NCBI GenBank assembly: GCA_963749515.1
Contig: CAVVMR010000006.1
Span: 186,001 to 250,000 of the forward strand
DNA from: Gaiellasilicea sp963749515
GTDB lineage: Bacteria; Actinomycetota; Thermoleophilia; Gaiellales; Gaiellaceae
DNA length: 64,000 bases
Direction: 5' to 3'
Positions 8,976 to 17,848 of this stretch are shown in pieces. Position 1 is the stretch's first letter; each line of letters begins with the position of its first letter. The position numbers and the translations under genes were made by a program. The notes below the pieces were generated by a model. That model had not been told where the DNA came from and searched no databases. It saw nothing but the letters and a program-made list of their open reading frames with translations.

Positions 8976-10903
8976 GGGATGGGGATCGTCGTGGTATCCG
9001 CCGGGGGCGCTTCCTCGAAGCGGCCGACCACGACGACCACGGTCGTCCCCTGCTCGGCGTCGCTGCCGCCCTCCGGATCCTGCGAGAGCACGCGGCCGTC
9101 GAGGCTCGGGTCGTCGACGATCTCCTCCACCACCTGCACCGCGAAGCCCGACTGCTCGAGCTGCGCGCGGGCGTCCGCCTCGGTCTGGCTCGTGACGTCC
9201 GGGATCTGCGAGGTCTGCGGGCCGGCGGACACCTGGAGCGTGATCACGGATCCCTTGCTCTGCTGGGTTCCGGCGGCCGGATTCTGGCCGACGACGGTTC
9301 CGGCGGCGGCGGGATCCTCGACCTCCTCGCGCGCGACCGCGAAGCCGGCGCCCTGGAGCATGGATTGCGCGCTCTCGAACGCAGATCCGATCACGTTCGG
9401 CACCGTGACCGGCTTCGGGCCCTTCGAGACGTTGACGCGGACCGTCGAGCCTTCGATCAGCTCCGTGCCGGCCTTCGGGGCCGTCGCGAGCACCGTGTTG
9501 ACGGGCTGAAGCGAGTTGATCGACACGACGTTGGCTCTCAGGCCCGCGCTGACGAGATCCGAGACCGCCTGGTCTCGGCTCTGCCCGACGACGTCCGGGA
9601 CTCTTGTCTTCGGCGGGCCGGTGGAGACGACGATCGTGACGAAGTTGCCCTTCTCCGTCCGGTCGCCCGGCTGCGGGTCCTGCGCGGAGACGAGCCCGGA
9701 CTTGACGTCTGCGTTCGGCTCGCGCTGGATGAGCTCCTTCAGGCCGGCCTCCTGGACTCTCGCGACCGCGAGCCGCTCCGTCAGGCCCTTGACATCGGGC
9801 ACGGCGACCGGCTTCGTGGCGCTGAGCTGGTCCTGCAGCGCTTCGTAGGCGAACCAGCCGCCGACCAGGCCGCCCGCGATCAGCAGCACCGCGAGAAGCC
9901 ACGGCCAGATCGTTCGCTTGCGCGGCGGCTCGTCGTATTCGTAGTACCGGCCCGGCGTATAGGTAGTGCTCGTCACCGCCGCCGGCCCGATCGTCGTCGC
10001 CGCCTCGCCGACGTCTGTCTTCGAAAGGACCGTCGTGGCCGCCTCGGCCGTCTCGGCGGAGACGCCGATCCCGCGCGCGATCCGCTCGAGGTCGGAGTCC
10101 ATCTCCTCGGCCGAGTGGTAGCGGTCGCCCGGATCCTTCGCGAGCGCGCGCAGGACGACGTAGTCGAGGTCGCGCGGGATCTCGGGGCGGTGGGCGGAGG
10201 GCGCCACGGGCGCCTGCGAGAGGTGCTTCATCGCGATCTCGACCGGTGTCTCGCCGGTGAACGGCACCGAGCCGGTGAGCAGCTCGTAGAGCACGATCCC
10301 CGTGGAGTAGAGGTCGGAGGTCTGGTCGACGGGCGCGCCGCGTGCCTGCTCGGGCGAGAGGTACTGCGCCGTGCCGATGATCGAGCCCGCCTCGGTCATC
10401 TGGCTCGCCGCGCCGGCGCGAGCGATGCCGAAGTCCATCACCTTCACGCGGCCCTCACCGTCCACGATCACGTTGTGCGGCTTGATGTCGCGATGGACGA
10501 TCCCGTTCCGGTGCGCAAAGCGGAGCGCCGAGAGGATCTGGCGCGTGTAGTCGATGGCGATGCCGAGCGGCGAGGGGCCGCGGGCGACGAGCAACTCCTT
10601 CAGCGTCCGTCCCTCGACGTACTCCATCGCGATGTAGTACGTCCCCTCCGAGTCGCCGCGGTCGTAGATCGAGACGATGCTCGGATGCGAGAGCCCGGCC
10701 GCGTTCTGCGCCTCGCGGCGGAAGCGCTCCACGAACTGCTCGTCGCGGGCGTGCCGGTCGTCGAGGATCTTGATCGCCACGCGCCGGCCGAGCTCCTGGT
10801 CCGCGGCGAGATAGACGTTCGCCATCCCGCCGGAGCCCAGCTTCCGGATGATCAGGTAGCGCCCGTCGAAGAGTGTGTCGATGAGGTGGTCGCCGGCGGC
10901 CAT
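8972..10903 (-). CDS. pknB: PASTA-domain Ser/Thr protein kinase
   Basis: A 643-residue PknB-type kinase. The kinase domain spans about 14-275 (GSGGMANVYLAADQ loop, VAIKIL lysine, HRDIKPHNVIV catalytic loop, DFGIARAG). A juxtamembrane Thr-rich linker follows, then one membrane helix at about 332-353. Four extracellular PASTA repeats run from about 365 to 630, each opening with a VPDV-type motif (VAVPDVKG, TRVPDVVG, VTVPNVIG, SQIPDVTS). PASTA repeats bind muropeptides or lipid II. The ATG at 10903 lies 11 bases after the pbpA stop. Only one PASTA kinase is present where many Actinobacteria have pknA plus pknB. Confidence 0.97.
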   Translation of the reverse strand: MAAGDHLIDTLFDGRYLIIRKLGSGGMANVYLAADQELGRRVAIKILDDRHARDEQFVERFRREAQNAAGLSHPSIVSIYDRGDSEGTYYIAMEYVEGRTLKELLVARGPSPLGIAIDYTRQILSALRFAHRNGIVHRDIKPHNVIVDGEGRVKVMDFGIARAGAASQMTEAGSIIGTAQYLSPEQARGAPVDQTSDLYSTGIVLYELLTGSVPFTGETPVEIAMKHLSQAPVAPSAHRPEIPRDLDYVVLRALAKDPGDRYHSAEEMDSDLERIARGIGVSAETAEAATTVLSKTDVGEAATTIGPAAVTSTTYTPGRYYEYDEPPRKRTIWPWLLAVLLIAGGLVGGWFAYEALQDQLSATKPVAVPDVKGLTERLAVARVQEAGLKELIQREPNADVKSGLVSAQDPQPGDRTEKGNFVTIVVSTGPPKTRVPDVVGQSRDQAVSDLVSAGLRANVVSINSLQPVNTVLATAPKAGTELIEGSTVRVNVSKGPKPVTVPNVIGSAFESAQSMLQGAGFAVAREEVEDPAAAGTVVGQNPAAGTQQSKGSVITLQVSAGPQTSQIPDVTSQTEADARAQLEQSGFAVQVVEEIVDDPSLDGRVLSQDPEGGSDAEQGTTVVVVVGRFEEAPPADTTTIPIP

Positions 10904-10914
10904 ACGGTTCCAGG

Positions 10915-12387
10915 TTAGGAGTTCGCGCTCTCCCCCAAGAGCGCCTGCAAGACGTTGCGGGCCACCGGTGCGGCCGTCTCGCCGCCGGTGGAGTTCTGCT
11001 GCTCGACGACGACCGCAATCGCGATGTCCGGCCGGTTGCGGCCCGCGTAGCTGATGAACCACGTCGTGTTCAGGCCGGCGATGCCGGTTTCCGCGGTTCC
11101 GGTCTTGCCCCCGACCGTGACGCCCGAAATGCGGGCGGCGGTACCGGTGCCGCCTTCGACCGCCTCTTTCATCATCGCCGCCACGGCCTGGGCCGTCTCG
11201 GGCTTGATCGCCCGGCCGAGAGAGTCCTTCTTCGTGCGCATCACAGTCGATCCGTCGGGCGCGACGACGCGGTCGACGACGTAGGGCCGCATGACGACGC
11301 CGTTGTTGGCGACCGTCGCCGCCAGCATCGCCATCTGCAGCGGCGACACCAGCAGCCGCTCCTGGCCGAAGGCGAACCGGCCCGGATCGACGTCGGTGTC
11401 CTCCTTCGGGTCGAAGAGCTTCGTCCCCTGGTAGAGGCCGCTCGGCGCGCGCTCGTTCGAGGGGGTCTCGAGCGGCGGGGTGGAGTAGAAGCCGAAGCGC
11501 TTCATGTACTCGACGAGCTTCTTCGCGCCGAGCTCCTTGCCGATGTTGCAGAAGACGGAGTTGACCGAGTACTTCAGCGCGGTCGCCAGGTCGAGGCGGC
11601 CGAACGGCGAGGAGGTGTCGTAGTTGTTGACGCGCTTTCCGTAGACCTCGCAGTAGCCGGGGTCGAAGAAGCTCGACGAAGGCTTGAACCGGCCGGAGTC
11701 GATCGCCGCCGACGCCGTCAGGACCTTGAAGGTCGAGCCGGGCGCATACAGGCCGGCGGTCGCGCGGTTCAGGAGGGCGTCGGGGCGCTTGCAATCGGCG
11801 CCCACACCCGTCACGCGGTCGAACTGGCCCTCGACGAGATTCGGGTCGTAGGTGGGGGACGAGGCCATCACGAGCACCTTGCCGGTGGACACCTGGAGCG
11901 CGACGACAGCGCCGCAGCGGGTGCCGAGCCCGTCGAGCGCCGCCCGCTGACCTCTCGGATCGAGGGTGAGCACGAGGTCGTTGCCCTTGATCGTCGCCCC
12001 CTTGAGCCGGTCGAGCGTCGTGTCGAGCACGGTCGAGAGGTTCGCGTTCTGTCCCGTCAGGTAGTCGTTCATCGACCGCTCGAGCCCGGTGCGGAACCGC
12101 GACTGGGTGGAATAGCCGTGAACGTGGGCCGCCAGCCCGCGCCTCGGGTACTCGCGGAAGTACAGAGTCCGCCCCCCGACCTTCTCCGCCCGGTTGATGG
12201 CGTAGTTGAGGCCTCGCGACCTGATGTCGCCACGTTCGATCGTGAACTGCGCGACGCGCTCGATCTGGTTGTCCTGCCGGTCGGCGAGGTCGCCGGCAGC
12301 CCAGGCCTGCCAGTAGGTGGTGGCGACGACGAGCGCGACGATCAGGCCCATGCCCGTCAGGGCGAGGCGCGTGATCTGCCTGTTCAC
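10915..12387 (-). CDS. pbpA: Penicillin-binding protein 2 family transpeptidase
   Basis: A 490-residue class B PBP that cross-links peptidoglycan with the SEDS protein encoded just upstream. An N-terminal membrane anchor (RLALTGMGLIVALVVATTY) is followed by the dimerisation region RGDIRSRGLNYAINR and the transpeptidase domain, with all three active-site motifs: STFK in YAPGSTFKVLTA, SVN in KYSVNSVF, and KTG in VGGKTGTAETG. The GTG at 12387 overlaps the ftsW stop (GTGA), indicating coupled translation. The stop is 11 bases before pknB. This matches the pbpA/rodA order of other Actinobacteria. Confidence 0.95.
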   Translation of the reverse strand: MNRQITRLALTGMGLIVALVVATTYWQAWAAGDLADRQDNQIERVAQFTIERGDIRSRGLNYAINRAEKVGGRTLYFREYPRRGLAAHVHGYSTQSRFRTGLERSMNDYLTGQNANLSTVLDTTLDRLKGATIKGNDLVLTLDPRGQRAALDGLGTRCGAVVALQVSTGKVLVMASSPTYDPNLVEGQFDRVTGVGADCKRPDALLNRATAGLYAPGSTFKVLTASAAIDSGRFKPSSSFFDPGYCEVYGKRVNNYDTSSPFGRLDLATALKYSVNSVFCNIGKELGAKKLVEYMKRFGFYSTPPLETPSNERAPSGLYQGTKLFDPKEDTDVDPGRFAFGQERLLVSPLQMAMLAATVANNGVVMRPYVVDRVVAPDGSTVMRTKKDSLGRAIKPETAQAVAAMMKEAVEGGTGTAARISGVTVGGKTGTAETGIAGLNTTWFISYAGRNRPDIAIAVVVEQQNSTGGETAAPVARNVLQALLGESANS

Positions 12388-13712
12388 GGGAGCCCTCTCG
12401 TCTGCTCGTTCGCCCGGTTCGAGACGAGCATCAGCAGCGCGAGCAGGATGAAGTTCGCCACCACGCTCGAGCCGCCGTAGGAGACGAAGGGGAGTGTGAT
12501 GCCCGTCAGCGGGATCACCCGCAGGACGCCGCCGACGATGATGAAGGTCTGCAGCGCGAAGCCGAACGTCAGCCCGGCGGCGAGCAGCTTCGAGAATCCG
12601 TCGTCCGCCAGCAGCGCAACCCGGAAGCCGCGCGCGACGAAGAGCATGAAGACGAGCAGCAGCCCGGCGGCGCCGACGAGGCCGAGCTCCTGCGCGATCG
12701 CGGAGTAGATGAAGTCCGTCTTGAGGAAGGGGATGATTGCGTCCCCGGCGGTCGTCGTGAACGTCCCCTTGCCGAGCCCGGTGCCCCCGAAGCCGCCGTT
12801 GCCGATCGAGTAGAGGCTCTTCACGAGCTGGAACGAGCCGCAGTCCTGCCGCAGCGCCAGCTCCCCGGTCTGCGCGCAGAAGACGGGATCCTCGGTCCAC
12901 GGGTTGAGCCAGATCGTGACGCGCTCCCGAACGTGACCGACGTACTGGTAGACGAGAGCCGAGCCGACGAGGAAGAGCCCGAGCCCGACAGCGGCATAGG
13001 CGGCGCGCCCGGTCGCGACGTAGAGGATCGCGAGGAAGATCCCGAACTGAAGCAGAGCGCTCCCGAGGTCGTTCGTCTGGACGAGCACGAGCATCGCCGC
13101 GCCCCAGATCAAGAGCAGCGGCCCGAAGTCCTTGAGCCGCCCCTGTGCGAGCACCTCACGCTTGTCTCGCAGGTAGCCGGCCAGGAAGACGATCAGGAAG
13201 ATCTTCGCCAGCTCGCCGGGCTGGAACTGGAACGACCCGACCTTCACCCAGAGCCGTGCGCCGTTGATCGTCTGCCCGATGCCGGGCAGCGCAGGCAGCA
13301 TCATCAGCAGGATCGCCGTGATACCGAACAGGTACTTGTACGACTCGAGCACCCGGAAGTCTCGGCGCAGCAGGATCAACGTGAGCGCGAACAGCGCGAC
13401 GCCGATCACCACCCACATGCTCTGCCGGAACGCGTCGTCGGGGTTCAGCCGGTAGATCATCGTCACCCCGAACGCGGAGAGCAGCGCCGCCAGCGGCAGC
13501 AGCACCGGGTCGGCCCACGGCACCGTGTAGCGCGCGACGAGGTGCGCGGAGAGGTAGAGCGCGACGAAGATGCCCGCGTAGGTCAACGAGCCCGCGTCGA
13601 CCAGCGAGGAGCGGGCGATGTAGACGCTCGCAAAGCCGATCGCCGTGAGGAGGCCCACGGCGATCAGGTTCAGCAACTCACGGTTACGGAGGGTCAGCGC
13701 GAGAGCCCCCAC
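12384..13712 (-). CDS. SEDS peptidoglycan glycosyltransferase (FtsW/RodA family)
   Basis: A 442-residue multi-pass membrane protein that polymerises lipid II. Around ten hydrophobic helices are visible, with the SEDS landmarks GARLWVKVGSFQFQPGELAK, the QTNDLGSAL segment holding the key Asp, and FVSYGGSSVVANF near the C-terminus. The large extracellular loop (WLNPWTEDPVFC ... SIGNGGFGGTGLGKG) is typical of actinobacterial RodA/FtsW. The neighbour pbpA suggests the RodA-like role, but family alone does not separate the two. The start is GTG at 13712, which overlaps the end of pstP by 19 bases; a later start would remove the first helix. Confidence 0.93.
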   Translation of the reverse strand: MGALALTLRNRELLNLIAVGLLTAIGFASVYIARSSLVDAGSLTYAGIFVALYLSAHLVARYTVPWADPVLLPLAALLSAFGVTMIYRLNPDDAFRQSMWVVIGVALFALTLILLRRDFRVLESYKYLFGITAILLMMLPALPGIGQTINGARLWVKVGSFQFQPGELAKIFLIVFLAGYLRDKREVLAQGRLKDFGPLLLIWGAAMLVLVQTNDLGSALLQFGIFLAILYVATGRAAYAAVGLGLFLVGSALVYQYVGHVRERVTIWLNPWTEDPVFCAQTGELALRQDCGSFQLVKSLYSIGNGGFGGTGLGKGTFTTTAGDAIIPFLKTDFIYSAIAQELGLVGAAGLLLVFMLFVARGFRVALLADDGFSKLLAAGLTFGFALQTFIIVGGVLRVIPLTGITLPFVSYGGSSVVANFILLALLMLVSNRANEQTRGLP

Positions 13713-14668
13713 GCAGCGAGCACGATCAGCGCGGCGATCAGCAGCACGAGCACGATCAGCGGCAGGACGCGGCGCCGAGGCTTTGGCTGGGCCGGCTCCT
13801 GCTCCTCCACGCGCAGCAGGTGCTCCTCGACCACGGCCGCCGGAATCACCGCCGTGTCGACGACAGGCACGGGGTCGAGGCCGGAGAGCGTGTCCTCGTC
13901 GTCGTCCACCGGCTCCGGCTCGGCCACGGGCATCTGCGCCGTCTGCTCCACCTCGCCGCGGTCGCCGATCTGGAAGAGCACGACGGTGATGTTGTCCTCG
14001 CCGCCGCCGGCGTTCGCCGCCTCGACGAGCGCGCCCGCCGACACCTCGAGATCGTCGCCGGCGTCGAGCACGGAGAAGATCTCGTCAGCGGAGACCATGT
14101 CCGTCAGCCCGTCCGAGCAGAGCAGGTAGAGATCGTCCGCCTGGGCCTCGACCGTGAACGTGTCGACGTCGACGTCCGGCTCGGTGCCGAGCGCCCGCGT
14201 GATCACCGAGCGCTGCGGGTGCGTCTCCGCCTCCTCCGGCGAGAGCTTGCCGCTGCGGACGAGCTCGCCGACGAGCGAATGGTCGTCCGTGAGCTGCTCG
14301 AGCCGGCCGTCGCGGACGCGGTAGGCGCGCGAGTCGCCGACGTGGCCGAACGCGATCGTGCCGCCCGAGCTGTCCACGAGCGCCACGGTCATCGTCGTGC
14401 CCATCCCGGAGGTGGTCGCGTCCTCGTTCGAGCGCTGGAAGACGCGCCGGTTCGCCTCCTGGATCAGCGACGCGACGCGCTCCTCGCCGCGCTCGTCGCC
14501 CGCACCCTCCTCGAGCACCGCGGCCGCGAGGCCGGAAGCGACCTCGCCCGCCTGGGCGCCGCCCATCCCGTCTGCGACGGCGAAGAGCGGCGGCGCGCAG
14601 ACGTAGGCGTCCTCGTTTCGCCGCCGGCGGCGCCCGGTGTCGGAGACGACTGCCATCCGGCCGACCAT
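13694..14668 (-). CDS. pstP: PP2C-type Ser/Thr phosphatase with C-terminal membrane anchor
   Basis: A 324-residue PPM/PP2C phosphatase, expected to reverse the kinase signals of this operon. The catalytic domain (about 1-235) has RRNEDAYVCAPP, FAVADGMGGAQAGE with metal-binding Asp and Gly, GHVGDSRAYRVRDG, LLCSDGLTD and GGGEDNITVV. An acidic Pro-rich linker leads to one C-terminal membrane helix (VLPLIVLVLLIAALIVLAAW), with only WGLSR after it, so the extracellular tail is very short compared with mycobacterial PstP. The ATG overlaps the fhaB stop codon by one base. Confidence 0.95.
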   Translation of the reverse strand: MVGRMAVVSDTGRRRRRNEDAYVCAPPLFAVADGMGGAQAGEVASGLAAAVLEEGAGDERGEERVASLIQEANRRVFQRSNEDATTSGMGTTMTVALVDSSGGTIAFGHVGDSRAYRVRDGRLEQLTDDHSLVGELVRSGKLSPEEAETHPQRSVITRALGTEPDVDVDTFTVEAQADDLYLLCSDGLTDMVSADEIFSVLDAGDDLEVSAGALVEAANAGGGEDNITVVLFQIGDRGEVEQTAQMPVAEPEPVDDDEDTLSGLDPVPVVDTAVIPAAVVEEHLLRVEEQEPAQPKPRRRVLPLIVLVLLIAALIVLAAWGLSR

Positions 14669-15156
14669 CAGATCTCCACCCGGAAGTCGGTCTGGCCGAC
14701 GCGCACGATGTCGCCCTTCGAGAGGCGTCGCGGGGTCGTGACGCGTGCGCCGTTGACGAACGTGCCGTTCGTCGAGCCCACGTCCTCGACCCAGAGGCCG
14801 TCGCGCTTCGACTCGAAGCGAGCGTGCTGCGCGGAGGCGAACTCGTCGCCGTCGAGGGGGATCTCGTTCTGGCCGCCGCGGCCGATCCCGACCGGCAGCG
14901 AGTCGACCGGCACCTCCTCGCCGGCATCGAGCGCCGGGCTCTTGATCACGACGAGCTTCGCGCGCTTCACGGTCGCGAGGCCGAGGCTCGCAGCCTCGGT
15001 CGGCCGCATCAGCACGCTCTCCTGCGCGGACAGCATGCCTGGGCCGGTCCGGAAGTCGCGGCTCGCGCTGCGGACGATCCGCCAGATGAAGAGATAGAGC
15101 AGGACGATGAACGCGACCTTGAGAATCAGAAGGGCTTCGTCGACATCGACGTTCAC
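14668..15156 (-). CDS. fhaB: FHA-domain protein with N-terminal membrane helix
   Basis: The 162-residue protein has an N-terminal helix (LLILKVAFIVLLYLFIWRIV) and a C-terminal FHA domain (about 85-160) with the phosphothreonine-binding GIGRGGQNEIPL, SAQHARF and DVGSTNGTFVNG motifs. In mycobacteria FhaB (FipA) binds phosphothreonine on FtsZ-linked partners and is a PknA/B target. The start is GTG. The 91-base gap to fhaA is C/G-rich and includes a minus-strand TACGTT that might be an internal promoter. Confidence 0.92.
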   Translation of the reverse strand: MNVDVDEALLILKVAFIVLLYLFIWRIVRSASRDFRTGPGMLSAQESVLMRPTEAASLGLATVKRAKLVVIKSPALDAGEEVPVDSLPVGIGRGGQNEIPLDGDEFASAQHARFESKRDGLWVEDVGSTNGTFVNGARVTTPRRLSKGDIVRVGQTDFRVEI

Positions 15157-15247
15157 GCGCGCACCTCGCCGGCGCCGGCTCCCGCCGGGCAGAGCCGGGC
15201 TCCGCCGCCGCCTGCCGCCGCTCGAACGTAGAGGGTTGACGTATGCC

Positions 15248-16030
15248 TCATGTGGTGCTCGCCTTGCCGAAGACGAGGTCGGTGGCGCCGAGCGTGATCG
15301 TGTCGCCCTCCGACAGCTTGGCCTTCTGGACGCGCTTGCCGTTCAGCTCGGTGCCGTTCGTCGAGTCCAGGTCGACGAGCCACCATGTCGAGCCTTCGCG
15401 CCGCAGCTCCGCATGCCTCCGCGACACGTTGGCGTCCTCGACCTGCACGTCGCAGTCCTTCGAGCGCCCCAGGACGGCCTTGGCGCCCTCGATCGCGTAG
15501 CTGCGGCCGTTCATCCTGAGCGAGAACGACTCGGGCTCGATACCGAGCTCGACGGGCGAGGCGGCCTCTGTCGGCTGCGGCGCCTTTGCCTTGTAGATCA
15601 TCGTCGCGCCCGGCTCGACCTGCGCCGCAGGCTCGTCGAGTTGCGGGCCGCGCTTGCCCTCGGGCTGCACCATCCGTGTCGCGATCCCGAACTCGCCGAT
15701 CGACAGGTCGGCGTCCGTCTTCATCAGCACGTTCGGCGGCGTCAGCATCGCGTAGCTCTCGCGCCGGGCGTGCTCGATCAGATAATCCTGCAGCTCGCCG
15801 ATCAGAGAGCCCTCGTAGCCCGTGAACTGCTCGCGGTCGGCTTCGGAGAGGTAGACCGAGTACTCGTTCGGCACATAGACGCGCGAGACCGAGATCGTCC
15901 GATGCTCGTCCATCTCCTTCGCCAGCTTTCGCGCCAGCTCGACGGGCTGAACATGCGTTCTGAAGGCGCGACCGAACATCCCCTCGAAGAGGCCCTCGAT
16001 CTTCTGTTCGATGGTGCGGAGCACGCTCAT
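15248..16030 (-). CDS. fhaA: DUF3662 plus FHA-domain protein
   Basis: A 260-residue FhaA: an N-terminal DUF3662 domain (about 1-120, FEGMFGRAFRTHVQPVELAR and HRTISVSRVYVPNEY) and a C-terminal FHA domain (about 175-257, VLGRSKDCDVQV, SRRHAELR, DLDSTNGTELNG). In M. tuberculosis FhaA links the PASTA kinase to the lipid II flippase MviN. It is the first FHA gene of the operon; upstream sequence on the minus strand has TAACAC about 19 bases before the ATG as a possible -10 box. Confidence 0.95.
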   Translation of the reverse strand: MSVLRTIEQKIEGLFEGMFGRAFRTHVQPVELARKLAKEMDEHRTISVSRVYVPNEYSVYLSEADREQFTGYEGSLIGELQDYLIEHARRESYAMLTPPNVLMKTDADLSIGEFGIATRMVQPEGKRGPQLDEPAAQVEPGATMIYKAKAPQPTEAASPVELGIEPESFSLRMNGRSYAIEGAKAVLGRSKDCDVQVEDANVSRRHAELRREGSTWWLVDLDSTNGTELNGKRVQKAKLSEGDTITLGATDLVFGKASTT

Positions 16031-16120
16031 GCCGTCGGGGTCAAGTGTTACCCCCGCGGAGAACTCTAATGCGCACCCCCGCGCACCCGGCCGGCTGAGC
16101 CCCCGGGCTGCGCCACCGCC

Positions 16121-17761
16121 CTACGCGTCGCGAGCGACGCGCCAGGAGTCGCGGGAGGCTCGAAACGCGAGACCCGCGCAGGTGAGCCACACAGCCGCGA
16201 CGAACGGCAATGCCGGAGTGGCCGGCACCGCGAGCAGCGCGAGCGCGAGCGCCCCTGCCCCGAGGCCCGCGATCCGCCACGGCGTGCGGGCGAACGGGAC
16301 GGCGACGGCGATCGCCGCGAGCGCCAGGCCGCCGAGCACGAGGCCGATCGGGACGGCGTGGGCGACTGCGACCGTTGCATCGACGGCACTCGCGGTTCCC
16401 GCAACGTCGGGCGTCCTGGGAGCTCCCTGGCCGAACGGGAGCTCGCTGCCACGCAGCCCGGCGACGAGCGCGGCGACGGCCACGGCTGCGAGCGCCTGCG
16501 CTCCGCGGCGGACATGACCCTTGACCGGTTGCACGGCGAGTGGGACGAGTGCGATCAGCCCCAGCGCGGCGAGGAGCGGGCCGGCCAGGAAGGCGAGCCC
16601 GGCGCGCGCATCACCCCACGAGAGGACGAGCCAGCCGAGCGCGATCGCGGCGTACAACAGCGCCAGCCCGAGCGCGACGTTCCCGAGCGGGAGAATCGGT
16701 GCGGCGAGCGCGAGCGCGAGACCCGCGCGCGGAGCGCGAAGGGCGAGAGCCGCCACAGCCAGGGCAAAGGCGGGCGCCCAGAAAGCGGGGAAGAAGGGAA
16801 GCATCGTCGCTCCGGCGAGCGTGGCCGCGAACGCCGCTGCTGCCGGCAGGCCACGCTCGGCCAGCGAAGAGCGGTTCACGTCGACGTGGACTCTCTGGAC
16901 GACGCGGCGACGGTCCCCGAGGCCGCTTCGCAGCTCCTTGGCGAGCGCCGCGGCCGGAGGCCGCTTCTTCGGGTCGTTCGCGAGCGCGTGTCCGATCGCG
17001 CTCACGAGCCGCTTCGGGAGGTCGGGCCGCTCGGCCAGGAGCGGCGGGGCGCCCGTCTCGATCGTGCCGGCCATCCGCTGCAGCGGAATGCCCCAGAACG
17101 GATGCTTGCCGGCGAGCGCCTCCCAGAGCAGGATGCCGACTGCCCAGACGTCGCTCGCCGGGCAGGCCTCCTGTCCGCGCAGGCGCTCGGGCGAGATGTA
17201 GGCGAGCGTGCCCGGCACATCGCCGACCGCCGTCAGCGTCTCCGCTTCGTCGAACTGCGCGAGCCCGAAGTCGAGCAGGCGGACCGAGATGCCGTCGTCT
17301 TCCGCCAGCAGCACGTTCGACGGCTTCACGTCGCGGTGGATGATCCCGCGGGCGTGCGCGTGCGCAAGGCCGTCGAGGATCTGCGCCGCCGCCTCCACCG
17401 CCTGGCCGTCACGCAGCTCGCCGGAGCGCATCGCTTCGCGCAGCGTGCGGCCGCCGACGTACTCGTAGGCGATGTAGACGTGGCCGGAATCGGAGCCGAA
17501 CCCGTACGCGCGCAGGCACCGCTCGTGCCGCAGGCGCGCCGCCGCCTCGGCCTCGCGCTCGGCTCGGTGCGCCGCTTTTCCCTCGCGCGGAATGATCTTC
17601 AGGGCGACATCGAGCCCCGTGCGCTCGTCCCGGGCAAGCCAGACGGAGCCCGATCCGCCGCTTCCCAGCGGCCGCAAGGGGCGGTAGCGGTCGAGTACGA
17701 GCTCCTGGCGTGGGAGCGCTTGTGGAACGGAAGACACGGCTTCAGGTGGGTTGGCCGCCAC
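16121..17761 (-). CDS. Ser/Thr protein kinase with polytopic membrane C-terminus
   Basis: About 546 residues. A kinase domain (roughly residues 20-280) has GSGGSGSVWLARDE, VALKII, HRDVKPSNVLLAED, DFGLAQ and SPERLRG. In place of a single anchor, the C-terminal half has about eight to ten hydrophobic stretches and no recognisable ligand domain, so the kinase may sense a membrane signal or transport something. The start is uncertain: TTG 17815, GTG 17761 and GTG 17737 are in frame; 17761 was chosen because AAGGAA lies 9 bases upstream. It ends 90 bases before fhaA on the same strand, so it could be the first gene of the division operon. Confidence 0.85.
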   Translation of the reverse strand: MAANPPEAVSSVPQALPRQELVLDRYRPLRPLGSGGSGSVWLARDERTGLDVALKIIPREGKAAHRAEREAEAAARLRHERCLRAYGFGSDSGHVYIAYEYVGGRTLREAMRSGELRDGQAVEAAAQILDGLAHAHARGIIHRDVKPSNVLLAEDDGISVRLLDFGLAQFDEAETLTAVGDVPGTLAYISPERLRGQEACPASDVWAVGILLWEALAGKHPFWGIPLQRMAGTIETGAPPLLAERPDLPKRLVSAIGHALANDPKKRPPAAALAKELRSGLGDRRRVVQRVHVDVNRSSLAERGLPAAAAFAATLAGATMLPFFPAFWAPAFALAVAALALRAPRAGLALALAAPILPLGNVALGLALLYAAIALGWLVLSWGDARAGLAFLAGPLLAALGLIALVPLAVQPVKGHVRRGAQALAAVAVAALVAGLRGSELPFGQGAPRTPDVAGTASAVDATVAVAHAVPIGLVLGGLALAAIAVAVPFARTPWRIAGLGAGALALALLAVPATPALPFVAAVWLTCAGLAFRASRDSWRVARDA

Positions 17762-17848
17762 GGAACCGATTCCTTCACGTGCTTCACGGCCGAACCGATC
17801 GTTACAGTGGCGCAATTCGACCGTGTTTCGATCGCGTGAGACCCTGCG

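Noticed and set aside
9000..9830. Repeated stretches in pknB that could look like a tandem DNA repeat
   Set aside because: They are the four PASTA domains, similar in protein but not in DNA sequence.
15157..15247. CCG/GCC-rich gap between fhaB and fhaA as a possible structured RNA
   Set aside because: Simple-sequence GC bias; several weak hairpins but no defined structure, terminator or ribosome-site masking.
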